From contig JAEZAD010000174.1 of NCBI GenBank assembly GCA_023430565.1, forward strand, positions 1 through 17,278: a stretch of 17,278 bases of DNA, given 5' to 3'. The stretch comes from Verrucomicrobiota bacterium. Its GTDB lineage: Bacteria; Verrucomicrobiota; Verrucomicrobiia; Opitutales; Opitutaceae. The translations under genes were made by a program, and so were the position numbers. A model generated the notes under the pieces. It did no database searches, was not told the origin of the DNA, and saw nothing but the letters and a program-made list of their open reading frames with translations. Positions 1 through 6,709 of this stretch are shown piece by piece. Position 1 is the first letter of the stretch. The number at the start of each line of letters is the position of its first letter.

Positions 1-751
1 GGCGGCGGCGCTCGCGGCGGCGTCGCGGGTTTTGAAGGGGTATGACGATGCGCTGGCGGAGGAGAGTTTGGGGATCGCGCGCGAGCTATGGGCGAAGGCG
101 GGCGAGGCGCGGTTGCCCGGGGCGCGATTGGAGGCGGCGATCGAGTTGCTGCAGTGCACGGGCGAGCCGGAGTATGCGGATGCGATCGTCGGGATGGCGG
201 ACCAGATCGTGGCGCAGGTGGAGCGAGTGGGCTGGCTGGGCGCGCGGTCGCTGGCGCTGATCGAGGATGCGGCGTATCGCGAGAAGGTGCGGGCGGCGTT
301 GCGGACGTATCGCCAAAAAGTGGATACGTTGGAAAAGGAGACGCCGTATGGGCTGCCCTACAAGCCGGACATCTGGGGCGCGGGTTGGGGGATTCAACGA
401 TTTGGCGTGGAGCAGTATTGGTTGCACGCGGGTGCGCCGGACATTTTTCCGAGCGACTACATGCTGCATGCGATCAATTTCGTGCTCGGGTGTCATCCGG
501 GCATGAACAACGCGTCGTTCGTATCGGGCGTGGGTGCGAAATCGCTGACGACGGCGTATGGCGTGAACCGCGGCGACTGGTCGTATATTCCGGGCGGGGT
601 GGCGTCGGGGACGGCGTTGATCCGGCCGGATTATCCGGAGCTGCTCGAGTGGCCGTTCTTATGGCAGCAGACGGAGTATTGCTTGGGGCGGCCGACGTCG
701 GACTACGTGTTTCTGATCCTCGCGGCCGATGCGGTGTTGAAGGAGAAGTGA
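1..751 (+). CDS. Glycoside hydrolase family 9 (endoglucanase-like), C-terminal part, 5' end outside window
   Basis: The reading frame is open from base 2 to the TGA at 749-751 (249 residues), so the start lies upstream. The sequence looks like the C-terminal half of a GH9 (alpha/alpha)6-barrel catalytic domain, which cleaves beta-1,4-glucans or related glycans by inversion. Seen: an alanine-rich helical stretch (ALAAAS, then a YDDALAEES-type helix), the late-barrel block FVLGCHPGMNNASFVSGVGAKS, which corresponds to the family's 'G-NP-SFVTG-G' segment, and a terminal WQQTEYCLGRPTSDYVF block whose Glu sits where GH9 proteins carry the general acid. The classical PHHR motif after SFVTG is replaced by a segment reading AYGVNRGDW, so it is not a canonical endoglucanase subfamily. 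An exo-acting or non-cellulose substrate is possible. Family assignment is fairly secure; substrate is unknown. The next gene starts 144 bp downstream on the same strand. Confidence 0.75.
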   Translation, partial: AAALAAASRVLKGYDDALAEESLGIARELWAKAGEARLPGARLEAAIELLQCTGEPEYADAIVGMADQIVAQVERVGWLGARSLALIEDAAYREKVRAALRTYRQKVDTLEKETPYGLPYKPDIWGAGWGIQRFGVEQYWLHAGAPDIFPSDYMLHAINFVLGCHPGMNNASFVSGVGAKSLTTAYGVNRGDWSYIPGGVASGTALIRPDYPELLEWPFLWQQTEYCLGRPTSDYVFLILAADAVLKEK

Positions 752-894
752 GTCGGTGCGCAGCCGTTTGTTTTGCGGCGGAAGGAATGGGCGAAGGCAC
801 TGCGCCTGACACACGTGTTGGAGCTGGTGCGGGAAATACGGTTGCGGAAGAGACGGGGGGACGTTGGGGTGCGGCGGCCTGAGAAGGCTGCGAG

Positions 895-2325
895 ATGGCG
901 AGAATTGTCGAACTGTTGAATGGTTTGATCTGGAGCCAGGCGTTGATCTGGCTGTGCCTCGGCGCGGGGTTTTATTTTTCGGTGCGCACGCGTTTCCTGC
1001 AGGTGCGGCACGTGAAAGAGATGTGGCGGTTGTTGTGGCACGGGGAAGCGTCGGAGCGCGGGATCACGTCGTTTCAGGCGTTTGCGCTGGCGGTGTCGGG
1101 CCGCGTGGGCACGGGCAATATCGCGGGGGTGGCGACGGCGATCGCGATGGGCGGGCCGGGCGCGGTGTTCTGGATGTGGACGATCGCGTTTGTGGGGGCG
1201 GGGTCGGCGTTCGTGGAGGCGACGCTGGCGCAGCTCTACAAGGAGGAGATCGGCGGGCAGTATCGTGGCGGGCCGGCGTATTACATCGAACGAGGGTTGA
1301 AGGTGAAATGGTATGCGGTGGTGTTTGCGGTGGCGACGACGGTGGCGACGGGGTTTTTCATGCCGGGGGTGCAGGCGAATGGAATCGGGGCGGCGATGGC
1401 GAATGCGTTCGACGTGCCGCCGCTGGCGACGGCGGTGGTGGTGGCGGGGTTGATGGGCGCGATCATTTTCGGCGGCGTGAAGCGGATCGGGCGCGCGGCG
1501 CAGCTGATCGTGCCGGTGATGGCGCTCGGGTATCTGGTAATGGCAGCGATCGTGGTGGCGGTGCATGCGCGCGAGGTGCCGGCGGTGATGGCGCTGATCG
1601 TGCGAAGCGCGTTCGGGGTGGATGCGGCGTTTGGCGGGGTGGTGGGGCTGGCGATTTCGTGGGGCGTGAAGCGCGGGATTTATTCGAACGAGGCCGGGCA
1701 GGGGAGCACGCCGATGGCGGCGGCGGCGGCGGAAGTGAAGCATCCGGCGGCGCAGGGGCTGGTGCAGGCGTTTTCGGTGTATGTGGACACGTGGCTGGTG
1801 TGCAGCGCGACGGCCTTCATGATTTTGCTGACGGGCAGCTACAATGTGGCGAATCCCGCGGGCGGATTTCTGCGGGAAGGATTGCCGGCGGTGGAAGCGG
1901 GGCCGGCGTTCACGCAGGCGGCGGTGGATGCGGTGCTGCCGGGGGTGGGCAGCGGGTTCGTGGCGGTGGCGTTGTTCTTTTTCGCGTTCACCACCTTGAT
2001 GGCGTATTACTATTACGCGGAGACGAACCTCGCATATCTGCGGCGCAACGCGGCGAGTCCGAAGCTGTTCACGCTGCTGCGGCTGATGTTTTTGGGCGTG
2101 ACGTTTTACGGCACGCTGCGACAGGCGGATGTGGCGTGGGCGATGGGCGACATCGGCGTGGGGCTGATGGCGTGGTTGAACCTGATCGCGATCCTGCTGC
2201 TCGCGAAGCCGGCGATCGTGTGTCTGCGCGATTACGAGGCGCAGCGAAAAGCGGGCATCAAGGAGCCGCGGTTTGTGGCGAAGGCGGCGGGCATCGCGGA
2301 GGCGGGCGCGATTTGGAAGGAGTGA
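895..2325 (+). CDS. Sodium:alanine/glycine symporter family protein (AGCS)
   Basis: A 476-residue polytopic inner-membrane transporter of the alanine/glycine:cation symporter family, which imports small neutral amino acids with Na+ or H+. The family signature is present: GGPGAVFWMWTIAFVG at residues 86-101, preceded by the SGRVGTGNIAGVATA block (about 68-82), which contributes to substrate and Na+ binding in the family. Later hallmarks are also seen: GGPAYYIERGL (125-135), the GVKRGIYSNEAGQGS block in the middle, and a long TYYYYAE-type helix near residue 370. Length is close to the usual 450-550. ATG at 895 is preceded by GAAGG about 9 bases upstream, a plausible ribosome binding site. It follows the GH9 gene on the same strand across 143 bp and may have its own promoter. 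Exact substrate cannot be read from sequence. Confidence 0.95.
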   Translation: MARIVELLNGLIWSQALIWLCLGAGFYFSVRTRFLQVRHVKEMWRLLWHGEASERGITSFQAFALAVSGRVGTGNIAGVATAIAMGGPGAVFWMWTIAFVGAGSAFVEATLAQLYKEEIGGQYRGGPAYYIERGLKVKWYAVVFAVATTVATGFFMPGVQANGIGAAMANAFDVPPLATAVVVAGLMGAIIFGGVKRIGRAAQLIVPVMALGYLVMAAIVVAVHAREVPAVMALIVRSAFGVDAAFGGVVGLAISWGVKRGIYSNEAGQGSTPMAAAAAEVKHPAAQGLVQAFSVYVDTWLVCSATAFMILLTGSYNVANPAGGFLREGLPAVEAGPAFTQAAVDAVLPGVGSGFVAVALFFFAFTTLMAYYYYAETNLAYLRRNAASPKLFTLLRLMFLGVTFYGTLRQADVAWAMGDIGVGLMAWLNLIAILLLAKPAIVCLRDYEAQRKAGIKEPRFVAKAAGIAEAGAIWKE

Positions 2326-2425
2326 AGGCGCGAGTGGTGCGCACCGCTGGTTGGTCGGGCGGCGCGCCTTAATGATTCGAATCGGACTCCCGAGCGAGGG
2401 GGTATGTCCGCAGACGGGCGTCGGC

Positions 2426-2454
2426 CTGGATTCTTCGCTTCGCTCAGAATGACA
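2426..2454 (+). repeat. Dispersed 29-bp hairpin repeat, copy 1
   Basis: Begins CTGGA and contains the core TTCTTCGCTTCGCTCAGAA followed by TGACA. ATTCT (2430-2434) and AGAAT (2446-2450) can pair across an 11-nt loop. An identical 29-mer occurs at 13593-13621, with near copies at 3800-3828 and 11545-11573. It lies in the 186-bp convergent gap between the symporter and the helicase. I know this sequence as a short motif scattered in many unrelated bacterial genomes; its role is unclear. Confidence 0.9.
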
Positions 2455-2511
2455 AGGAGACTTCCAGCGCTTCGCCTGGGACAGCGCGGCCACATTTTTA
2501 CTTAAGACACT

Positions 2512-3735
2512 TTAGCGGCGGCTGCGGTGGCGGTTGAAGCTGCCGCGATGGCGGATGCGGCCGGGGAGGCTGCCGCGGGGGCGTTCGATTTCCTGCGCGG
2601 GGCGCGCGACGATCGGCTGATAGTCGAAGCCTTCGAGACGGAGCTCAGGGATCTTCGCGCCGATGAAGCGCTGGATGTCGCGGATGTCGGACGCGTTTTC
2701 CGGGGTGACGAGCGTGAAGGCGTCGCCGACGGCCTGGGCGCGGCCCGTGCGGCCGATGCGGTGGACGTAGTCCTCGGGATTTTCGGGGACGTCGTAGTTG
2801 ATCACGTGTGACACGCCGGCGACGTCGATGCCGCGCGACGCGATGTCGGTGGCGACCATGATTTCGTATTTGCCGGACTTGAAACCGGCGAGGGCTTCGA
2901 GGCGCTGGTTTTGGGAGCGGTTGGCGTGGAGGACGGCGACGCTGTGATTGGCGCTTTTCAGGCGGCGGGCGATTTTGTCGGCGCCGTGCTTGGTGCGGGA
3001 AAATACGAGCACGCTGTCGAAATCGATTTTGCGCAGGAGCGCTTCGAGGAGGTCGAACTTCTGGCCGGCAGCGACGGGGTAGAGCGCGTGTTTGACGGAT
3101 TCGTTGACGGAGCGGTTGATGCCGATTTCGACGCGGGCGGGATTGCGGAGCGCGAAGGAGGCGACGGCCTGGATTTCCGGCGGCACGGTGGCCGAGAAAA
3201 ACAGAGTTTGGCGTTCGCGCGGGCAGCGGTTGATGATGTCCTTCACGACGGGCAGGAAGCCCATGTCGAGCATGCGGTCGACCTCGTCGAGGACGAGCGT
3301 GGTGATGCTGTCGAGCGAGAGGGAGCGCTCCTTCAGGTAGTCCATCAGGCGGCCGGGCGTGGCGACGAGGATGTCGACGCCGCGTTTGAGCTCGGTGCGT
3401 TGATGGCCGTAGCCGACGCCGCCGAAGATGGCGAGGGTGCGGAGGTCGGTGAAGCGGGCGAAGTCGCGGAAGGCGGTTTCGACTTGGGCGGCGAGTTCGC
3501 GCGTGGGCTCGAGGACGAGGACGCGGGGGCGCGATTGGTGTTTGCCGAGGCGGGAGAGGATCGGGAGGGCGAACGCGGCGGTTTTGCCGGTGCCGGTCTG
3601 GGCGGAGCCGATGAGGTCGCCGCCGCCGAGGACGACGGGAATGGCGCGAAGCTGGATCGGGGTGGGATCCGTGTAACCGGCGGCTTGGATGCCGCGGAGA
3701 ACGGTGTCGGAGAGATTGAGTGCTTTGAAAGGCAT
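2512..3735 (-). CDS. rhlE: DEAD-box ATP-dependent RNA helicase, RhlE-like
   Basis: A 407-residue cytoplasmic ATP-dependent RNA helicase of the RhlE group, used in ribosome assembly and RNA turnover. Motifs in order: Q motif GYTDPTPIQ (20-28), motif I AQTGTGKT (45-52), Ia PTREL (77-81), Ib TPGR (126-129), motif II DEVD (150-153), III SAT (181-183), the conserved domain-2 segment VLVFSRTKHGAD, V ATDIASRGID (295-304) and VI HRIGRTGR (325-332). The C-terminal tail (about 375-407) is short, basic and arginine-rich, fitting RNA binding. Motif II reads DEVD, not DEAD (GTC codon at 3280-3282). The frame stays open upstream to 3879, but that extension runs through the dispersed repeat (3800-3828), so the ATG at 3735 beginning MPFKALNLSD is the sensible start and matches the family's N-terminus. 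It lies downstream of the RRM gene on the same strand, behind a terminator. gene_symbol reflects the subgroup, not proven orthology. Confidence 0.95.
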   Translation of the reverse strand: MPFKALNLSDTVLRGIQAAGYTDPTPIQLRAIPVVLGGGDLIGSAQTGTGKTAAFALPILSRLGKHQSRPRVLVLEPTRELAAQVETAFRDFARFTDLRTLAIFGGVGYGHQRTELKRGVDILVATPGRLMDYLKERSLSLDSITTLVLDEVDRMLDMGFLPVVKDIINRCPRERQTLFFSATVPPEIQAVASFALRNPARVEIGINRSVNESVKHALYPVAAGQKFDLLEALLRKIDFDSVLVFSRTKHGADKIARRLKSANHSVAVLHANRSQNQRLEALAGFKSGKYEIMVATDIASRGIDVAGVSHVINYDVPENPEDYVHRIGRTGRAQAVGDAFTLVTPENASDIRDIQRFIGAKIPELRLEGFDYQPIVARPAQEIERPRGSLPGRIRHRGSFNRHRSRR

Positions 3736-3799
3736 GATGACGGGGAAGGTCGCGCTAAGCGCAGGGAGGAATGCAGAGGAAGGTCGAAGGTGCGCCGCT

Positions 3800-3828
3800 C
3801 TGGATTCTTCGCTTCGCTCAGAAGGACA
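3800..3828 (+). repeat. Dispersed 29-bp hairpin repeat, copy 2
   Basis: Same as copy 1 except for one change in the right stem arm (AGAAG instead of AGAAT). It sits between the RRM-gene terminator and the helicase start, in the helicase 5' leader. In this leader the complement strand is transcribed. Confidence 0.9.
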
Positions 3829-3858
3829 GGAGGAAGGTGAGAGCTTTGGAGAGAAGAC

Positions 3859-3892
3859 AAAAAAGGACGGAGCCCACAAGGAGCTCCGTCCT
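3859..3892 (-). terminator. Rho-independent terminator of the RRM gene
   Basis: Reading leftward, a perfect 10-bp stem AGGACGGAGC/GCTCCGTCCT (arms 3883-3892 and 3864-3873) encloses a 9-nt loop and is followed directly by six T (complement of A 3859-3864). It lies 28 bp past the RRM gene's stop codon. It separates that gene from the helicase, which therefore probably has its own promoter or relies on read-through. Confidence 0.9.
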
Positions 3893-3920
3893 GCAGAAAA
3901 TCGTTCGTTAGGACGATTGC

Positions 3921-4289
3921 TTAGTAACGGCGATCGCCGCGGTCGCGATCGCGACCGCCGCCGAAGCCGCCACGGCCGCCGCCGCCGCCGAAGCCGCGAC
4001 CACCGCCGCCGCCGCCGAAGCCGCCACCCGGGCGCTCTTCTTTCGGACGGGCTTCATTGACGGTGAGCTGACGGCCACCGAGATCGGTGCCGTTGAGCTT
4101 TTCCGCGGCATTCTTGGCCTCATCGGCCGTGCCCATGGTGACGAACGCGAAACCGCGGGGGCGGCCGGTCATCTTGTCCATGGCAACGTAAACGTCGGTT
4201 ACGGAACCGAACTGGCCGAACGCCGAGCGGAGCTCGTCTTCGGTGGTCTTGAACGACAGGTTTCCAACGTAGAGTTTGGAATTACTCAT
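3921..4289 (-). CDS. RRM-domain RNA-binding protein with glycine-rich tail
   Basis: A 122-residue single-RRM protein of the kind found in cyanobacteria and Verrucomicrobiota, similar in layout to cold-inducible glycine-rich RNA-binding proteins. RNP2 is LYVGNL (6-11) and RNP1 is RGFAFVTM (45-52), both with the aromatic residues that stack on RNA bases. The RRM ends near residue 80. The rest is a low-complexity tail (about 87-113) of Gly, Phe and Arg, RGG-like, ending in Arg/Asp repeats. ATG at 4287-4289 is preceded by only a weak purine stretch (CGAGAT) about 9-14 bases upstream. Monocistronic: the terminator at 3859-3892 follows. The next gene downstream is a DEAD-box helicase, a common functional partner in cold-shock RNA remodelling. 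Direct partnership is inference. Confidence 0.95.
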   Translation of the reverse strand: MSNSKLYVGNLSFKTTEDELRSAFGQFGSVTDVYVAMDKMTGRPRGFAFVTMGTADEAKNAAEKLNGTDLGGRQLTVNEARPKEERPGGGFGGGGGGRGFGGGGGRGGFGGGRDRDRGDRRY

Positions 4290-4572
4290 CTGTGATATCT
4301 CGTAGATTGATCGCCTGCTGCCAGTCCGTTCCCACCGTGGGTTTCGAAATCATCACTTAAGCCAAACGCTCAGCCTACGACTCACCAGATACTGTCATCT
4401 AACGCTTCACTCTAACGATGCGCGGTAAAGACGCACGGCGGCTCGATAAATGCAAGGGAATTCGGGGTTTGGCGGAGTGGGCGCCGGGTGGAGGTGTTGA
4501 TGGGAGAAGGGGTTCCGTCGACGGGACGCGACGCGGACTTTCCAAATCGGGGCGGCGGCATAGGGTGCGAGC
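4290..4572. promoter_or_regulatory. Divergent intergenic region with AT-richer leader for the RRM gene
   Basis: A 283-bp gap between the divergent RRM and membrane-protein genes. The part next to the RRM gene (4290 to about 4420) is by eye much lower in GC than its surroundings, as expected for a promoter plus 5' leader. It includes a small CCCA/TGGG dyad at 4331-4341. I could not identify a convincing -35/-10 pair on either strand. From about 4430 the composition returns to GC-rich. No ORF or RNA gene is supported here. Confidence 0.35.
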
Positions 4573-5784
4573 ATGCGAGGTGCTCGTCCGTTTGTGTTGG
4601 GAATCTTGATACTCGGGATCGTCCTGGTGCCGCTGGCGTTCGCGGCGGGTTCGGGCAGCGGGAGTCGGGACCGATCACCGGGCGGGCATCTTGCGGCGGC
4701 GATCACGACGGTGACGGGGATCGCGATTTCGCCGCTGCTGGCGACGGGCGCGTATGGCGCGTATTTGTGGTTCGAGGCCGGGGACGAAGCGGCGCGGGAG
4801 CGATTGCCGTGGTTTGCGCAGGTGGCGTTCTGGCTGCCGGCGTTGTCGGTTGTGGGGCTTTGTGCGGCGAAGGATGCGTTTGGGGCGGTGGTGCCGCCGG
4901 GGATGAAGAAGCCGCTGGATGTGCTCGAGACGATCGAGAACAAGGCGAGTGGATTGATTGCGGCGGGTGTCGTGATTCCGGTGACGATGGCGGCGTTTTC
5001 GAAATCGCTCGCGGGGACGGATGTGGCGGTGCAAAGCGCGATCGTGCCGTCGGGGCTCGCGATGGTGTCGCTGGGGGCCATCGATTTCTCGTGGTGGTTG
5101 AATCTCGTGACGGTGCCGCTCGGCGTGGCGGTGTTTGCGGTGGTGTGGATGGCATCGCACGCGATCAACGTGCTGATCCTGCTGAGCCCGTGGGGCGCGA
5201 TCGATGCGGCGTTGAAGAGTGCGCGGACGGGTGTGCTGGGATTGCTGACGATCACAGCGACGCTGGAGCCGTGGGTGGCGGCGGGGTTGTCGCTGATCGT
5301 GATCGTGGTGGCGTATTGCGTGGCGGGGTGGGCGTTTCGGCTGACGGTGTTTGGCTGGGTGTTTTCGTGGGATTTTGTGTCGCGGCGGCGGTTGCGTTTT
5401 CGACCGCGAGAGAACGACAACCTGATGTTTGCGGGCGGGCAGTTGGGCGATGTGCCGGTGCGCACGTATGGGAGGCTGCGGCGGACGGAAGGCGGCGGGT
5501 TGGAGTTCATGTATCGACCGCGGGTGATTGGGGCGACGGTGATCCGGCCAGTGCCGGGAACGGCGGAGACGCGTGCGATCGGAAAGGGGTTGTTTTTCTC
5601 GAGTGTGACGAGCGGCGAGGCGGACACGCTGTTGCTGCTGCCGCCGCGCTACCGCGGGCACGAAGAGGATTTGGTGCGGACGTATGGGCTTGGCGGCGGG
5701 GTGCAACCGGCGGGACTGCGACGGGCGTGGAGCGTGATGCGCGAGATTTTCGGCGGGAAGGCGGCGCAAATGCAGGTCGTGTAG
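4573..5784 (+). CDS. Multi-pass membrane protein of unknown function with soluble C-terminal domain
   Basis: Not recognised with confidence. It has 403 residues. The first 25 form a hydrophobic signal or anchor segment (FVLGILILGIVLVPLAFAAG). Further likely membrane segments lie at about 40-66, 82-98, 127-143, 155-172, 178-205 and 236-263. After them a basic RRRLRFRPRE boundary leads into a mostly hydrophilic domain (about 270-403), probably cytosolic by the positive-inside rule. The N-terminal half (GIAISPLLATGAYGAYLWF, then KDAFGAVVPPG, then LDVLETIENKASG) faintly recalls the layout of DUF4126 membrane proteins; this is a guess. The ATG at 4573 has AGGG about 7 bases upstream. The gene stands alone: divergent from the RRM gene, convergent with the next operon. 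Confidence 0.85.
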   Translation: MRGARPFVLGILILGIVLVPLAFAAGSGSGSRDRSPGGHLAAAITTVTGIAISPLLATGAYGAYLWFEAGDEAARERLPWFAQVAFWLPALSVVGLCAAKDAFGAVVPPGMKKPLDVLETIENKASGLIAAGVVIPVTMAAFSKSLAGTDVAVQSAIVPSGLAMVSLGAIDFSWWLNLVTVPLGVAVFAVVWMASHAINVLILLSPWGAIDAALKSARTGVLGLLTITATLEPWVAAGLSLIVIVVAYCVAGWAFRLTVFGWVFSWDFVSRRRLRFRPRENDNLMFAGGQLGDVPVRTYGRLRRTEGGGLEFMYRPRVIGATVIRPVPGTAETRAIGKGLFFSSVTSGEADTLLLLPPRYRGHEEDLVRTYGLGGGVQPAGLRRAWSVMREIFGGKAAQMQVV

Positions 5785-5835
5785 GCGAGCAGGGGACGGC
5801 GAGCGCGCGAGCGGCGGAATGCGATCGCAAAATTT

Positions 5836-5852
5836 GTAACGTAATACGTTAC
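5836..5852. promoter_or_regulatory. 17-bp perfect palindrome, left copy
   Basis: GTAACGTAATACGTTAC is a perfect dyad around a central A, AT-rich in GC-rich surroundings. An identical copy lies 43 bp to the right. It has the form of a dimeric DNA-binding protein site, but both flanking genes point toward it, so it is not upstream of any visible gene. Confidence 0.7.
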
Positions 5853-5876
5853 TAACGGACCGGAGCGGCCAGCAGA

Positions 5877-5897
5877 TTGTAACGTAATACGTTACAA
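5877..5897. promoter_or_regulatory. Palindrome, right copy, extended to 21 bp
   Basis: Contains the same 17-mer as the left copy (5879-5895), with the dyad extended by TT/AA on either side. Centre-to-centre spacing from the left copy is 43 bp, close to four helical turns, so both sites would lie on the same face of the DNA. Weak as an RNA hairpin: the usable stem is 6-8 bp, with no T tract. Confidence 0.7.
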
Positions 5898-5930
5898 ATT
5901 GGTTTGTGGAAGGGGTGGAGGGCGATGGGG

Positions 5931-6674
5931 TTAGCGGTGGGCGGAGGGGCGAGGGGGAGAGGGGAGGGGGCCGGGGAATTCGATGCCCCACAGGGAGGGG
6001 CGGGGATGGGGGGCGAGGTCGGCGGCGGGGGCGAGGTGGGTGAAGACGTCGGCGAAGCGGAGGCTGCACTGGAGGCGGCGCTGGGATTTCGAGTCGATCT
6101 TCGGATTCACGACGATGCGCGAGAGCGTGAAGGGCGGGGCGTTTTTGATTTTGCGCGCGGCGGCGCGGGCTTGGGCGGGCGTGAGCGAGCGGTCCTTGAT
6201 GACCGCGTCGAGGCGTGCGAGATCGGCGCGGGTGATCGGGTGCCAGAGGGCGCGCCACTGCGCGGGCTCGAGGCGGGGAGCGACGATGTTGACGAAGCGC
6301 TTTTCGGCGCCGTGCTGCTGCCAGTAGCCGATGACGAGAAGGAACGGTTCGTCGATGTCGAACTGGCGAAGGGCGTCGCCGAGGTCGACGGGCGAGCCGT
6401 ATTTGGCGGCTTTCGGGTTAACCGGGATGTGGCCGTGGGTGCGATTGGCGTCGGCGGGGATGTCCCACTTTTGCGTGTAGCTCGTGGGCGTGTAGCCGTC
6501 GAAAAAGGTGTCGCGCACCCATTTTTCGAATACGACGCCGTGGTGTTGGACTTCGGCGGCGGGGGCGGATGACGGAATAAACGCGAGGAATGCGAGGATG
6601 ACGCGGGCGCGCAGGGGGCGACAACGCGGGTGAAGCGGGTGGAAGAACAGAGATGCTTCGCATGCGCTCAGCAT
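5931..6674 (-). CDS. Exported protein of unknown family
   Basis: Not recognised. It has 247 residues from the ATG at 6672-6674. The N-terminus has a long basic n-region, a hydrophobic stretch VILAFLAFIP (25-34) and a likely signal-peptidase site after SSAPAA (about residue 40), so it is probably secreted or periplasmic. The mature part has a compact conserved-looking block: HHGVVFEKWVRDTFF (45-58), GHIPVNPKAAKYGSPVDLGD (81-100) and PFLLVIGYWQQ (110-120), with K125 shortly after, then a helical region (145-177). The tail (222-247) is rich in Pro and Arg. Last gene of a leftward four-gene run, 35 bp after the FMN reductase stop. Its start codon lies inside a diverged copy of the dispersed hairpin repeat, and no clear ribosome binding site is visible. 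The frame is open much further upstream, but that part overlaps the FMN reductase. Confidence 0.7.
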   Translation of the reverse strand: MLSACEASLFFHPLHPRCRPLRARVILAFLAFIPSSAPAAEVQHHGVVFEKWVRDTFFDGYTPTSYTQKWDIPADANRTHGHIPVNPKAAKYGSPVDLGDALRQFDIDEPFLLVIGYWQQHGAEKRFVNIVAPRLEPAQWRALWHPITRADLARLDAVIKDRSLTPAQARAAARKIKNAPPFTLSRIVVNPKIDSKSQRRLQCSLRFADVFTHLAPAADLAPHPRPSLWGIEFPGPLPSPPRPSAHR

Positions 6675-6678
6675 GGCG
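6651..6678 (+). repeat. Diverged hairpin repeat with compensated stem
   Basis: ATGCT (6653-6657), a 12-nt loop TCGCATGCGCTC and AGCAT (6670-6674) follow the same plan as the 29-bp repeats, which have ATTCT and AGAAT arms. The change in one arm is matched by the complementary change in the other. The right arm supplies the start codon (complement of 6672-6674) of the exported unknown protein. Confidence 0.65.
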
Positions 6679-6709
6679 AAATGAGAAGGAACGCTTGCGA
6701 GATCGCGGG

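Noticed and set aside
2326..2372. GC-rich self-complementary stretch after the symporter stop as a possible terminator
   Set aside because: Arms are short and nested with no T tract, so I could not support a terminator call.
703..2493. A long minus-strand open frame (596 codons) opposite the symporter
   Set aside because: It is rich in Arg/His/Pro, has no motifs, and is antisense to a clear AGCS gene. It is an artefact of high GC third positions.
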